Positions 8,866 through 19,995 of a DNA stretch of 64,000 nt are shown piece after piece. Position numbers and translations under genes: made by a program. Every line of letters starts with the position of its first letter. Position 1 is the first letter of the stretch. The notes under the pieces are model-generated. The model searched no databases, was not told the DNA's origin, and was given only the letters and a program-made list of their open reading frames with translations. Source of the DNA: Aromatoleum toluvorans (GTDB lineage Bacteria; Pseudomonadota; Gammaproteobacteria; Burkholderiales; Rhodocyclaceae); contig NZ_WTVN01000002.1 in assembly GCF_012910905.1 (NCBI RefSeq), positions 228,328 to 292,327 on the forward strand. The letters run 5' to 3'.

Positions 8866-8882
8866 CTGATGTACATGATCAG
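8866..8882. promoter_or_regulatory. Short palindrome in the leader of the RHH-like gene
   Basis: CTGAT-GTACATG-ATCAG has 5-bp arms around a partly symmetric centre and lies just upstream of the ribosome-binding site of the minus-strand gene at 8855. RHH proteins commonly bind short palindromes over their own promoter; binding here is inferred. Confidence 0.35.
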
Positions 8883-9031
8883 CACATTTCCGGTGTAGGG
8901 CGTGTGAAGACAAAATCAAGTCCTTTGTAGCTACCGAAACTGTCTGGAGAATCGGGGGCAGGCCACTACTGCCGTTGACGCCGAGTAGCTCACTACATGA
9001 GCTTGGCGACGTGCGTGGCCGACGCTCAAGC

Positions 9032-11017
9032 CTATTCAGGGATCGGTTGAACCTCCGCAGGTAAGAACCACTTGTTCTTCTGGGCGTAGGCAAGCGCCTG
9101 GCCTGCATCGCGCGCCCAGAGCACAAGGGCCAAGCTCTCCTTCGCCCGACTGCACGTCACGTAGAGAAGACGGAGCGTGCGGTCAATCGACGTTTCCTTG
9201 TGCGTCTCCACGTTTTTGACGTCTGAGTCTCCCAGGGGAGATCCGAACAGCCTGTCGTAGGCGAACAAGAAACCCCCCGCATCCTCGTCGTCCATCACCA
9301 CCATCACATGCTCAAACTCAGACCCCTTGACCACTTGGTGGGTCGCGAGGTGGGAATTGCCGCTCAGGTAGGTCTTGAACCTCCGAATCTGGCTCCAAGG
9401 CGAGGCGAAAAGCGTATGCCAGCCCCGAGCCAGTCGGTTCTCCACGCCCTCTTTCTGTCGTGACTCTGGCGCATCTGGAGGCGGCCGGGTGTCGTTAAAG
9501 GCTGCGAGCAGCCTCTTGTCTGGCTCGAACAGACTGCTCTGAACTATGGGTGCCAATACCTCTCGCACCGTTGCCGAAGGGTTCGAGCAAGCTGCAGCGA
9601 AGTCTTCGACTGCACGCTGATAGGCCTTCAGCTGCTGAGCACGAGCCTCGCCGTCAGCAGGAAGGTTCAGAAGCCGGTCGTAGCGATGAAGGACCTCAGT
9701 GACAGCGAAGTCCGATGAAACTTGACCACCGTTGACGCAATCGGCGAGGTCGATCATCTCGCGCAATAGAACTTGCACCGCCGCCGGACCGGAAGTGTCA
9801 CCGGTCGCATCAGGTCGGACCGAGTCGGGGTCGAGCAGAGCGAGAGCCTCAAACACCTGAAGGAAATCTCCGCGCCGGGCCACCAGAGCATGCTCCAGGG
9901 CAAGAATCTTGTGCCCGGGATTGCCCGGTCGCCACTCGGCAGCGCCAGTTGCGGCCTCCATCGCCGACTCGCAGAGAGCCTCCCGTCGCAGCTTCTCTTC
10001 GGGCGTAGCCGCAGTGCCGCCGATGAACACTCGCACGAGCCCGGACGACTTCTCTTCGCGAGGATGCTGGCGAACGGCCTTCTTGGACTGCGTTCGCCCC
10101 TCCAAATCGGAATCCCAAATCTCGTTGATGAGGTCAACTATGCGGCGCTGACTTCTGTGGTTCATCTCCAGTTTTGGGGTCGCCCACTCCGGCGGAATAA
10201 TGCTCGGAAGGTCTGCATGCCCATCCATATAGATGCGCTGGCGGTGGTCGCCGAGCAAGCCCAGCATCAACCGAGACGGGGCCTCAGCCACGACTTCCAA
10301 CAGGGCGTCGAGAACGCTCTTCATCGTGTCCTGAGACTCGTCGATCAGGATGACCGGATGCTGGTCGCGAAGGATGCGGCGCAGCGTGGGCTTTTGCTTG
10401 AGTAGCCACGCGGCCACGCTCAGGACTTCTGCATGGCTTAGGGCACCGTCACCGTATCGTTTCCGGTCTGGGCTGTAGGTGAATCGTTGGGTCGCGGACA
10501 GAGCCACAGCCTTGGCCTCAAATTCCGCAATCGTCTTCTTGTCCTTGTCGGTTGGCCCTTTCTTCCGACCAGTTGCCGCTTCGCGTGCCTTCTCTAGCGC
10601 GAGAGCGTTCAGCGCCAGAAGCGCATCGCGGATGTCGTCGTCGAAGCCTGCGATCAAGTCCCAGCAAAACGAGTGGATGGTCGCGACCTGAGTGAGGTCG
10701 TTATTCCCAAGCCGGCCGGTGACCACCAACGCGGCGTTCTTCGTGTACGTGATGACACGAATCGTCTGAGCTCGCGCCCTCAGCTCTCGCGCGAATCGCA
10801 GGTCAAGGTCACCCGCCGCAGGCTTGGATTCTATCTGCGCACTTCCCGGCCCGATGCCGGTGAGCTTGCGAAGCACTGCCACCAACGTCCGCGTCTTGCC
10901 GGAGCCGGCTCCGGCAAAGAGAAAGAAGCTCCTCGGCGGCGTGCTGGTGACGTACGCGACGATTTCGTCGACGACGCCAGCGTCGCGCTCATTCGGATCA
11001 TCCTTCGAGCCGACCAT
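9032..11017 (-). CDS. gajB: UvrD-like helicase, GajB-like component of a Gabija-type system
   Basis: 661 aa from the ATG at 11017, whose A of ATG follows the upstream gene's TGA with a one-base overlap (TGATG); a longer frame from 11092 would overlap the upstream gene by 76 nt and is less likely. SF1A helicase motifs in order: Walker A AGAGSGKT (35-42), Walker B IDESQD (225-230), motif III GDHRQRIY, motif V VKGSEFEHVMV, motif VI LLYVTCSRAKESL. The immediate partner encodes an OLD-family ATPase/TOPRIM nuclease, the pairing that defines Gabija (GajA-GajB) and class 2 OLD systems. In Gabija, GajB is thought to sense or process DNA ends and to activate GajA. At 661 residues it is longer than the roughly 500-residue Bacillus GajB, so this may be a distinct subtype. 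Confidence 0.75.
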   Translation of the reverse strand: MVGSKDDPNERDAGVVDEIVAYVTSTPPRSFFLFAGAGSGKTRTLVAVLRKLTGIGPGSAQIESKPAAGDLDLRFARELRARAQTIRVITYTKNAALVVTGRLGNNDLTQVATIHSFCWDLIAGFDDDIRDALLALNALALEKAREAATGRKKGPTDKDKKTIAEFEAKAVALSATQRFTYSPDRKRYGDGALSHAEVLSVAAWLLKQKPTLRRILRDQHPVILIDESQDTMKSVLDALLEVVAEAPSRLMLGLLGDHRQRIYMDGHADLPSIIPPEWATPKLEMNHRSQRRIVDLINEIWDSDLEGRTQSKKAVRQHPREEKSSGLVRVFIGGTAATPEEKLRREALCESAMEAATGAAEWRPGNPGHKILALEHALVARRGDFLQVFEALALLDPDSVRPDATGDTSGPAAVQVLLREMIDLADCVNGGQVSSDFAVTEVLHRYDRLLNLPADGEARAQQLKAYQRAVEDFAAACSNPSATVREVLAPIVQSSLFEPDKRLLAAFNDTRPPPDAPESRQKEGVENRLARGWHTLFASPWSQIRRFKTYLSGNSHLATHQVVKGSEFEHVMVVMDDEDAGGFLFAYDRLFGSPLGDSDVKNVETHKETSIDRTLRLLYVTCSRAKESLALVLWARDAGQALAYAQKNKWFLPAEVQPIPE

Positions 11018-13314
11018 CAGACTGGCCCCGTCTTCGACGGCGCCAACTCCTTGTCGAGCCACGCCAGCGCATCGGCGATGTAGGCTGGGCAAGCAAACTT
11101 GTCGCCCATGCTGATACGCTCAAACATGGTTGTAGCAAACTCGGCCTTGGCGAACTTTTCACGCAGCATGGCATGAAGCTCTTTGCAGAGCGCCGCAGGG
11201 TCTGGCTCCGCAAGAACGGTATCAACGACGACACGCAAGGGACCAATCACCTTCGGCAGGGCTACCTCGCCGGCGGCAGGTTTCTTGCCCGTCTCTTGCC
11301 CGATGGCTTTGAACCAGTCAAGGTTCGTCAGTATCAAGGAGTCCTCAAACGAGCTTGGCCAAGGGCCGTTCTTTGGGACGGGAACCTGCCATGCAAATCT
11401 GACCCGCCCGCCGTTTCCGTTGCTCCAGGTCTGGTCTGCCTCGGCCGGCTCTGCCAACAGGTGCAGTTCCTTCTTCTTGGGGTGCCAGCCATTGAGCGTG
11501 TCATTCCCGCACTCGAGCCCTTTCGGGTCAACGATTGCTGCCGCCTTCCGTACGGTCTTCCCGTTTGCGTCCTTCGTCACCTCCACCGGGTCCACGTCGG
11601 TGATGACGACCGTGGGAATTCCCAGCCTCTCAACGAGCGGGCGCAGCCGGTGCGCGTGACGCCCGCCGAGGTCGAGGAAGGAGATGTAGCGCTTGTCGAG
11701 CTTCTGGAAATCGCGCTCGATGAACAGGGGAACGAGCATCCTCTCTGCAGCCCCTTCTACGAAGATTGCAGCATCGGCGAACAGTAGGTCCGTGTGCTGC
11801 ACTCGGAAGTACCGCTCCGCAAAGGTCCGAGTCTCCTTGTCGGTTCCAAAGGCCGTGGCGAGGTCGATAACGTCAGAGCATGGCATCGCGCCTGCTGGTG
11901 ACGGAATCCGCCGTACGTAGCGCAGCCGATCGAAATTCTCGGCGTGAGCCAAGTGACTCGCATGAGTACTGATGACCAGTTGACTGCTCAGGTGCGCATG
12001 CTCTGGGGCGGTCGGGCTGATGAGCTCGGACGCACGTTGCGGAAAGATACGCTGTACCTGAACATGCAGATGGGCCTCGGGCTCCTCCACCAGCACGAGA
12101 TGCACAGCAGCGGGACTACCTTCGGAGGGCTTTAGCCGGGAGTCTCTGAACGAGACCAACTGGTAGCTCAGCGATTGCAGGTTCTGGTAGCCCAGCCCGA
12201 TTGAATACTCGGGAAGGTAAATATCCGCCTGCGCGTCATCGAGGCGGTACTGCACGGCTGTACTGTGGTCGAGCAAATCGCCAGTCTGTATGCGAGTTCT
12301 GAAGTGGATCTCTTGGGGATCATGCAGGGTTGGATACCCGAGCTTCTTCACGTGCTCAATGGAAGGTGTCAACGCGACTTTGATGCGAGCGTCAAGGTCT
12401 TCCTGGGCTTGGGCGATGGCTGCGATCAGTTCGGGCTGATGGCCATGGCCAGTCGTCGCTATGTTCAGGTGCTGACGGGCGTATTTCAGAAGCTGGTTGG
12501 AAAACAGGCCAACACGATGCGTACCTGAGCTGGATCGTGACTCTGCTTCCTCGGTCCCGAATCCGCGTTGCGCGGCAACGAAGTCGACGCGCAATAGCTT
12601 GGAGAGCTTTGTCCGGTCGACGGCTGCCGCTTTTGGCGACAAGCCCTGCGGCGCACCCGCGGGTGGATTCGCGAGCGGTCCCAATGCCGGGTCCAGCCTG
12701 TAGACAAGAATGCAACCAAGGTCGGCAGGATGACGAAGCCAGTAGTCGATGAGGTCTACAGGCCAGGCGTGAGCCTGCTTCTTGAAGTCTTTGACCGGAT
12801 GACGAGCCTCACGGTATCGCCAGGCCAGTCGTTGAAGGTCCTCTACCGAGGAAGCGGGCTCAAGGCGGAGGCGAACCCCTACGGCGCCGCCGTCCCAGTT
12901 GAGCGAGGTGATGAAAGGCGCAACAAGGTTGTAGGACCCAGGCTGCGCATCGAACCACAGGTCCAATGTGGGCATGGAACCCAGGAGCGTTGCCAGCTGC
13001 TCCTTCCACTTCTCGACGTCACCCGCGGCCGATGCAGGGTCCTCTGTCAATTTTTCCCACTCAGAACCGAGTGCTCTCAGCGCGGGCCATTGGTCAAGGC
13101 TGATGTCGAAAGCACCGAAGACCTGGCTCGCGGCCAGGAAGTTGCGGATCGCTATGAGGATGGATGTCTTGCCACTGTTGTTGGCACCGACCAAGACTGT
13201 CGCTTTCTTGTCGATCTGGACCCGGGTCTGCGCCAGTCGGCGAAACCGGCTGAGCTCGATGCACGAGAGGCTGACTATGGGTGCTAGATGGGGCTTTGCC
13301 CACGGCTCGCTCAT
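11017..13314 (-). CDS. gajA: OLD-family ATPase/TOPRIM nuclease, GajA-like component of a Gabija-type system
   Basis: 765 aa; the ATG at 13314 follows AAGGA at good spacing. The N-terminal ABC/SMC-type ATPase has Walker A G43-ANNSGK49-T50 and Walker B LVEEPEAHLH (E410, E411, P412). A long alpha-helical insertion lies between them. The C-terminal TOPRIM domain has E520 (IFVEGAAE) and D573-V-D575 (ITDVDP), the acidic metal-binding residues of OLD nucleases; all are intact, so an active nicking or cleaving enzyme is expected. It is first in the operon with the UvrD-like helicase, matching Gabija order. It is longer than Bacillus GajA (about 580 aa), the extra length falling mainly in the ATPase insertion and a C-terminal tail. 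The role as anti-phage nuclease is inferred from the pair. Confidence 0.75.
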   Translation of the reverse strand: MSEPWAKPHLAPIVSLSCIELSRFRRLAQTRVQIDKKATVLVGANNSGKTSILIAIRNFLAASQVFGAFDISLDQWPALRALGSEWEKLTEDPASAAGDVEKWKEQLATLLGSMPTLDLWFDAQPGSYNLVAPFITSLNWDGGAVGVRLRLEPASSVEDLQRLAWRYREARHPVKDFKKQAHAWPVDLIDYWLRHPADLGCILVYRLDPALGPLANPPAGAPQGLSPKAAAVDRTKLSKLLRVDFVAAQRGFGTEEAESRSSSGTHRVGLFSNQLLKYARQHLNIATTGHGHQPELIAAIAQAQEDLDARIKVALTPSIEHVKKLGYPTLHDPQEIHFRTRIQTGDLLDHSTAVQYRLDDAQADIYLPEYSIGLGYQNLQSLSYQLVSFRDSRLKPSEGSPAAVHLVLVEEPEAHLHVQVQRIFPQRASELISPTAPEHAHLSSQLVISTHASHLAHAENFDRLRYVRRIPSPAGAMPCSDVIDLATAFGTDKETRTFAERYFRVQHTDLLFADAAIFVEGAAERMLVPLFIERDFQKLDKRYISFLDLGGRHAHRLRPLVERLGIPTVVITDVDPVEVTKDANGKTVRKAAAIVDPKGLECGNDTLNGWHPKKKELHLLAEPAEADQTWSNGNGGRVRFAWQVPVPKNGPWPSSFEDSLILTNLDWFKAIGQETGKKPAAGEVALPKVIGPLRVVVDTVLAEPDPAALCKELHAMLREKFAKAEFATTMFERISMGDKFACPAYIADALAWLDKELAPSKTGPV

Positions 13315-13668
13315 CTACGTTCCTTGGAAAACTTGGGGCCATTCGAAATCTGGCACTCGCGTTGCACAGCGACCCGCGCGTCCAGGTACCGGTTGGCTGT
13401 TCACCAAAATCAGTAGTCGTCGCCCGTACCGTCAATAACATGCACTTGATCATTCATTCAACGGGGGGGACCAAAGGGTCGCATGGGTCGATGGCAGTCA
13501 TGCTAGCACATAGGCATGAATGACTGCTAAGGCCAAGGAGAGTCGGGTTACCCAGGGGGAATGCTGGGTGCGGATGTCCTACGTGGCCGCGGGGCGTCGC
13601 CTTGAACGGGCTATTGGACGTCCGTGTTCGAGGCCGCCAAGATCTGAAGATGCGAGTGGTTCCTCAAC
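13315..13668. other. Gene-free junction between defence island and gyrB
   Basis: About 350 bp with no convincing gene. It contains the leader of gajA (AAGGA before 13314) and, at 13494-13527, an inverted GCAGTCAT/ATGACTGC pair also seen at 42-65. Base composition shifts here from the moderate-GC island to the high-GC core, making this the likely right boundary of the inserted DNA. Confidence 0.5.
13494..13527. repeat. Inverted GCAGTCAT/ATGACTGC pair at the right island edge
   Basis: GCAGTCATGC (13494-13503) and GCATGAATGACTGC (13514-13527) form an imperfect palindrome; the outer 8-bp arms are identical to the inner arms of the palindrome at 42-65. The spacing differs (18 nt here, 6 nt there). 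It may mark the ends of the island or be two sites for one DNA-binding protein. Confidence 0.4.
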
Positions 13669-13699
13669 AAAAAAGCCCCGCCGATTGCTCGGCGAGGCT
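13669..13699 (-). terminator. Rho-independent terminator of gyrB
   Basis: On the minus strand this reads CCTCGCCGA-GCAA-TCGGCGGGG followed by C and six T: a strong stem-loop with a U-run, 55 nt after the gyrB stop. Confidence 0.85.
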
Positions 13700-13753
13700 A
13701 CGCTGTTTTCATTTTGGTGAGATTGTTTTCACTTATTCTGAGAACCTACAATC

Positions 13754-16318
<2,565 letters not shown>

Positions 16319-16346
16319 CTACGTGCCGGCGTCGGGCCGGCGCGCG

Positions 16347-17453
16347 TCAGATGCGCATCGGCATCACAACATACTTGAAGCGGTCGTTGCCGGGCAGGGT
16401 CACCAGCGCGCTGGAGTTGCCGTCGTTGAAGCGCCACTCGACCTGGTCCTCGTGGATGTTGGTGAGCACGTCGAGGAGATAGGTGACGTTGAAGCCGATG
16501 TCGAGCGGGTCGCCGTGGTAGTCGACTTCGAGTTCTTCCTGCGCTTCTTCCTGTTCGGCGTTGGTGCTGGCGATCTTGAGCAGGCCGTCGCCGAGCACGA
16601 GGCGCACGCCGCGGAACTTGTCGTTGGTCAGGATCGCGACGCGCGACAGGGTCGCGAGCAGCGGCGCGCGCTCGAAGGTCAGCATCTTCGGGTGGTTCTG
16701 CGGGATCACGCGCTCGTAGTCGGGGAACTTGCCGTCGATGAGCTTGGAGACGAGCTCGATCGGGCCGAAGCGGAACACCACCTGGTTGCCGGCGAGGATC
16801 ACTTCCAGCGGGTCCTCGCTGTCGGCGAGCTGGCGCGCGAGCTCCATGACGGTCTTGCGCGGCAGGATCACTTCGCTGCGCGGCAGATCGCCCTCGACGG
16901 GGTTCGACGCGAAGGCGAGGCGGTGGCCGTCGGTCGCGACCATGCGCAGCTCGCCGCCGGCGACGATCAGCAGCAGGCCGTTGAGGTAGTAGCGGATGTC
17001 CTGCTGCGCCATCGAATAGGCGACCTGGGCGAGCTGGCGCTTGAAGCTCTTCTGGCTCACGGTGAAGCGCGTTGCGTCGCCGTCGGGCAGGTTCATGCGC
17101 GGGTAGTCGGCGGCGGGCAGGGTCTGCAGCGCGAAGCGGCTGCGGCCGGCCTTGACGGTGAGGCGCTTGTCGTCGAGCGTGAGCACCACTTCGCCCTCGT
17201 TCGGCAGCGCGCGCAGGATGTCCTGCAGCTTCTTCGCCGCGACGGTGATGTTGGCGTCCTCGCCGCCGATGTGGCCGCCGGTGGTCGTGCGGATCTGGAT
17301 CTCGATGTCGGTGGCGAGCAGCGTGAGCTGGTCACCGCGTTTCTCGATCAGCACGTTCGACAGGATCGGGAGCGTGTGGCGCTTTTCGACGATGCCGGCA
17401 ACCGACTGCAGCGGGGCGAGGAGCGCATCGCGGGTGGTGGTGAGCAGAAGCAT
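16347..17453 (-). CDS. dnaN: DNA polymerase III subunit beta (sliding clamp)
   Basis: 368 aa, the usual length for the three-domain clamp. It dimerises into a ring on DNA and tethers Pol III and many repair proteins. Family features: the N-terminus RDALLAPLQSVAGIVEKR, an internal DGHRLA segment, and the C-terminal VTLPGNDRFKYVVMPMRI, where the MPMR(I/L) end forms the partner-binding cleft. Lies 83 nt downstream of dnaA and upstream of gyrB. The ATG at 17451-17453 has only a weak upstream ribosome-binding site, so co-expression with dnaA is probable. Confidence 0.98.
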   Translation of the reverse strand: MLLLTTTRDALLAPLQSVAGIVEKRHTLPILSNVLIEKRGDQLTLLATDIEIQIRTTTGGHIGGEDANITVAAKKLQDILRALPNEGEVVLTLDDKRLTVKAGRSRFALQTLPAADYPRMNLPDGDATRFTVSQKSFKRQLAQVAYSMAQQDIRYYLNGLLLIVAGGELRMVATDGHRLAFASNPVEGDLPRSEVILPRKTVMELARQLADSEDPLEVILAGNQVVFRFGPIELVSKLIDGKFPDYERVIPQNHPKMLTFERAPLLATLSRVAILTNDKFRGVRLVLGDGLLKIASTNAEQEEAQEELEVDYHGDPLDIGFNVTYLLDVLTNIHEDQVEWRFNDGNSSALVTLPGNDRFKYVVMPMRI

Positions 17454-17536
17454 GGCGTCTTGTAATTCCGGTTGAAGTTATTCCGTGGTTCCGGGCAAGG
17501 GGGGATGACTGCAGGGGAGTTGCATCGGGCGGGCGC

Positions 17537-19006
17537 TCATCCGCGCAGCACCTGCGTGAGCACGTGCACGTCGTGGTTGAGCTGCTGGTCGGAGAGGCGC
17601 AGGTCGGCGATCGTGCGGCAGGCGTGCAGCACCGTCGTGTGGTCGCGCCCGCCGAAGGCTTCGCCGATCGCCGGCAGCGACATCGGCGTGAGGTCCTTCG
17701 CGAGCCACATCGCGACCTGGCGCGGGCGCGCGATCACGCGCGTGCGCTTCTTCGAGTGCATGTCGGCGACCTTGATCTTGTAGTAGTCGGCGACCGTCTT
17801 CTGGATGTGCTCGATCGTGAGCTGGCGGTTGTGCGCGTTGAGGAGGTCCTTGAGCGCGTCCTTGGCGACTTCGAGCGAGATGCCGCGGCCGTGGAAGCGC
17901 GCGAAGGCGACGACCTTGTTCAATGCGCCTTCGAGCTCGCGCACGTTCGAGCGCAGGTTCTTGGCGATCAGGAAGGCGACGTCGTCGGTGAGCTCGACGC
18001 GCAGCGCCTCGGCCTTCTTCTGCAGGATCGCGACGCGCATCTCGAGCTCGGGCGGCTCGATCTGCACCGTGAGGCCCCAGTCGAAGCGCGAGATCAGGCG
18101 GTCTTCGAGGCCCTGGATGTCCTTCGGGTAGGTGTCGCAGGTGATGACGATCTGCTTGCGCGCCTCGGTGAGCGCGTTGAAGGCGTGGAAGAACTCTTCC
18201 TGCGTGCGGTTCTTGTTGTTGAAGAACTGGATGTCGTCGATCAGCAGCAGGTCGAGCGAGCGGTAGTAGCGCTTGAAGGCGTCGAAGCTCTTCTGCTGGT
18301 AGGCGCGCACGACGTCGGCGTAGTAGTCCTCGACGTGCACGTAGCGGATCACCGCGCGCGGGTTGCGGCGGTAGACGGCGTTGCCGATCGCGTGCACGAG
18401 GTGGGTCTTGCCGAGGCCGACGCCGCCGTACACGAACAGCGGGTTGTAGGACGTGCCGGGATTCTGTGCGACCTGCATCGCGGCGGCGCGGGCGAGGTCG
18501 TTGGCGCGGCCGGTGACCAGCGTGTCGAAGGTGAAATCGGGGTTGAGGCGCGTCTTCTCGTAGGCGAGATCGGCGGAGTTCGAGGCCGGGGCGATGTCCG
18601 GTTCCGGGCGCGTGATGATGGCGGGCGCGGCCGGAGCGGTGTTCGCCGCGGTACTTTCGGAGCCTTCCGCGGCGACCGGCGCCGCGGGGGCAGCCGCGAC
18701 GGGCGTGCGCGCGACCGCGCGCGTGTTGCCCGCTTCGGACATCACGAGTTCGAGCGCCATCGGCCCGCCGTGGAATTCCTCGCCCAGCTCGGCGATGCGC
18801 TTGAGGTAGCGTTCGCGCACCCACTGCATGACGAAGCGGTTGGGGGCGAGCACCCGCAGCGACGGTTCGTCGCCCGCGCCGGCCTCCGCGCGCAGCGTCT
18901 TGATCCACGTGTTGAACTGCTGGGGCGGCAGTTCGCTTTCAAGGCGCGACAGGCAGAAGGACCAGAAATCTCGATTCACGGACTCGAAGGCTAGGGCTTG
19001 GGGCAC
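17537..19006 (-). CDS. dnaA: Chromosomal replication initiator protein DnaA
   Basis: 489 aa with a GTG start at 19006 preceded by AGGAAA. Domain I ([22 protein letters not shown]) mediates self-assembly and DnaB loading. Domain II is an Ala/Pro-rich linker (about 95-145). Domain III is an AAA+ ATPase with Walker A GGVGLGKT (K200) and Walker [10 protein letters not shown]. Domain IV ends in the DNA-binding helix-turn-helix with the signature [15 protein letters not shown]. The divergent dnaA-rpmH spacer contains one exact DnaA box (19175-19183), consistent with autoregulation. Heads the minus-strand dnaA-dnaN-gyrB cluster. Confidence 0.98.
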   Translation of the reverse strand: MPQALAFESVNRDFWSFCLSRLESELPPQQFNTWIKTLRAEAGAGDEPSLRVLAPNRFVMQWVRERYLKRIAELGEEFHGGPMALELVMSEAGNTRAVARTPVAAAPAAPVAAEGSESTAANTAPAAPAIITRPEPDIAPASNSADLAYEKTRLNPDFTFDTLVTGRANDLARAAAMQVAQNPGTSYNPLFVYGGVGLGKTHLVHAIGNAVYRRNPRAVIRYVHVEDYYADVVRAYQQKSFDAFKRYYRSLDLLLIDDIQFFNNKNRTQEEFFHAFNALTEARKQIVITCDTYPKDIQGLEDRLISRFDWGLTVQIEPPELEMRVAILQKKAEALRVELTDDVAFLIAKNLRSNVRELEGALNKVVAFARFHGRGISLEVAKDALKDLLNAHNRQLTIEHIQKTVADYYKIKVADMHSKKRTRVIARPRQVAMWLAKDLTPMSLPAIGEAFGGRDHTTVLHACRTIADLRLSDQQLNHDVHVLTQVLRG

Positions 19007-19174
19007 GATTTCCTGAATGCCTCGCCCGGCCCCGCGGATGCGGCAAACTGGACGGTGGCATGAGCTTGTTTCGGGGCGCGCCCGGCCGCCGGCGCAGCGC
19101 TGCCGGGCGTGATCGGCGGCGCGTGCGAAGCGGTCGGAAGCGGAAACGCCAGATTTTACCCCCCCGCGCCAGAG

Positions 19175-19183
19175 TTATCCACA
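19175..19183 (+). promoter_or_regulatory. DnaA box in the dnaA-rpmH spacer
   Basis: TTATCCACA is an exact match to the high-affinity DnaA box. It is the only exact one in this 258-bp spacer, and there is no AT-rich unwinding tract apart from the rpmH promoter. That fits autoregulation of dnaA better than a complete origin, although many relatives have oriC in this position. Confidence 0.75.
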
Positions 19184-19203
19184 GCCCCGGCCAAAAATTG
19201 TGC

Positions 19204-19232
19204 TTGACAAACAGGGTATTATCCCATTAAAT
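19204..19232 (+). promoter_or_regulatory. Sigma-70 promoter of rpmH-rnpA
   Basis: TTGACA (19204-19209), a 17-nt spacer and TTAAAT (19227-19232), about 33 nt before the rpmH start. The -35 is consensus and the -10 matches at four of six positions. Confidence 0.75.
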
Positions 19233-19264
19233 CCGCGGTTTGACCCTTTCACTGGCCAACCGAA

Positions 19265-19399
19265 ATGAAACGCACCTATCAGCCTTCCGTCGTCCGTCGC
19301 AAGCGCACCCACGGTTTCCTGGTCCGCATGAAGACCCGCGGCGGTCGCGCCGTCATCCGCGCTCGCCGCGCCAAGGGCCGTCATCGCCTCGCCGTCTGA
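19265..19399 (+). CDS. rpmH: 50S ribosomal protein L34
   Basis: 44 aa: starts [19 protein letters not shown] and ends in the basic AKGRHRLAV, the standard length and sequence of L34. Very basic, as expected for an rRNA-binding protein of the large subunit. Preceded by a strong promoter (19204-19232) and followed one base later by the rnpA start. The rpmH-rnpA-yidD-yidC-mnmE order is the universal arrangement next to dnaA. Confidence 0.98.
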   Translation: MKRTYQPSVVRRKRTHGFLVRMKTRGGRAVIRARRAKGRHRLAV

Positions 19400-19400
19400 G

Positions 19401-19760
19401 GTGATCAGCCCGCCGGGCGTTGATCAGAGATTTCTCAGCGCCTACAGATTACGAAAAACGGATGAGTATTCATCCGTTTTTGCTTTTCGGCGGGCGCTCA
19501 AGGGACGGTTCTTCGTCGTTCATTATCGTCCCAACGAACTCGGCACGGCGCGCCTCGGCGTCGTCGTGGCGAAGAAGCTGGCGAAACGCGCCAACGTGCG
19601 CAACCTGGTGAAACGCATCGTGCGCGAACAGTTTCGCAAAACTCGTGCGGTTCTTCCCCATCACGACCTGGTCGTGCGCCTCAACGCGCCCGTCCGGGAT
19701 GCCACGCGCGCGATGATCAACGACGACATCGCGCAGCTCTTCGCGCGGCTGCGACCGTGA
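19401..19760 (+). CDS. rnpA: Ribonuclease P protein component
   Basis: 119 aa with a GTG start one base after the rpmH stop. The basic protein cofactor of RNase P, which with the catalytic RNA trims tRNA 5' leaders. Family markers: [26 protein letters not shown] near the N-terminus is the typical opening (split here as [13 protein letters not shown] and [10 protein letters not shown]), and [17 protein letters not shown] is the conserved RNA-binding helix. Its stop overlaps the yidD ATG (TGATG). No other in-frame start with a better ribosome site is visible. Confidence 0.95.
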   Translation: MISPPGVDQRFLSAYRLRKTDEYSSVFAFRRALKGRFFVVHYRPNELGTARLGVVVAKKLAKRANVRNLVKRIVREQFRKTRAVLPHHDLVVRLNAPVRDATRAMINDDIAQLFARLRP

Positions 19761-19969
19761 TGAAGTCCCTGCTCCTCGGCCTGCTGCGCGTCTATCGTTA
19801 CGCGATCAGCCCGATGCTGGGGCGCAACTGCCGTTTTCATCCCAGTTGTTCGGAATATGCGGCCGAGGCCGTCCAGCGCCATGGCGCCCTCAAGGGCGGG
19901 TGGTTGGCGGTCAAGCGGGTGGGCCGTTGCCACCCATTCCATCCGGGCGGGTATGATCCCGTTCCCTGA
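19760..19969 (+). CDS. yidD: Membrane protein insertion efficiency factor YidD
   Basis: 69 aa from the ATG at 19760; a GTG one codon earlier is possible. Short membrane-associated protein that helps YidC insert inner-membrane proteins. Family signature: [24 protein letters not shown], seen here in the segments [10 protein letters not shown] and [11 protein letters not shown], and C-terminal [13 protein letters not shown]. The start overlaps the rnpA stop by one base and yidC follows 26 nt later. Confidence 0.95.
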   Translation: MKSLLLGLLRVYRYAISPMLGRNCRFHPSCSEYAAEAVQRHGALKGGWLAVKRVGRCHPFHPGGYDPVP

Positions 19970-19995
19970 CTCTTCCCAGAACGTACAAGAATCCG

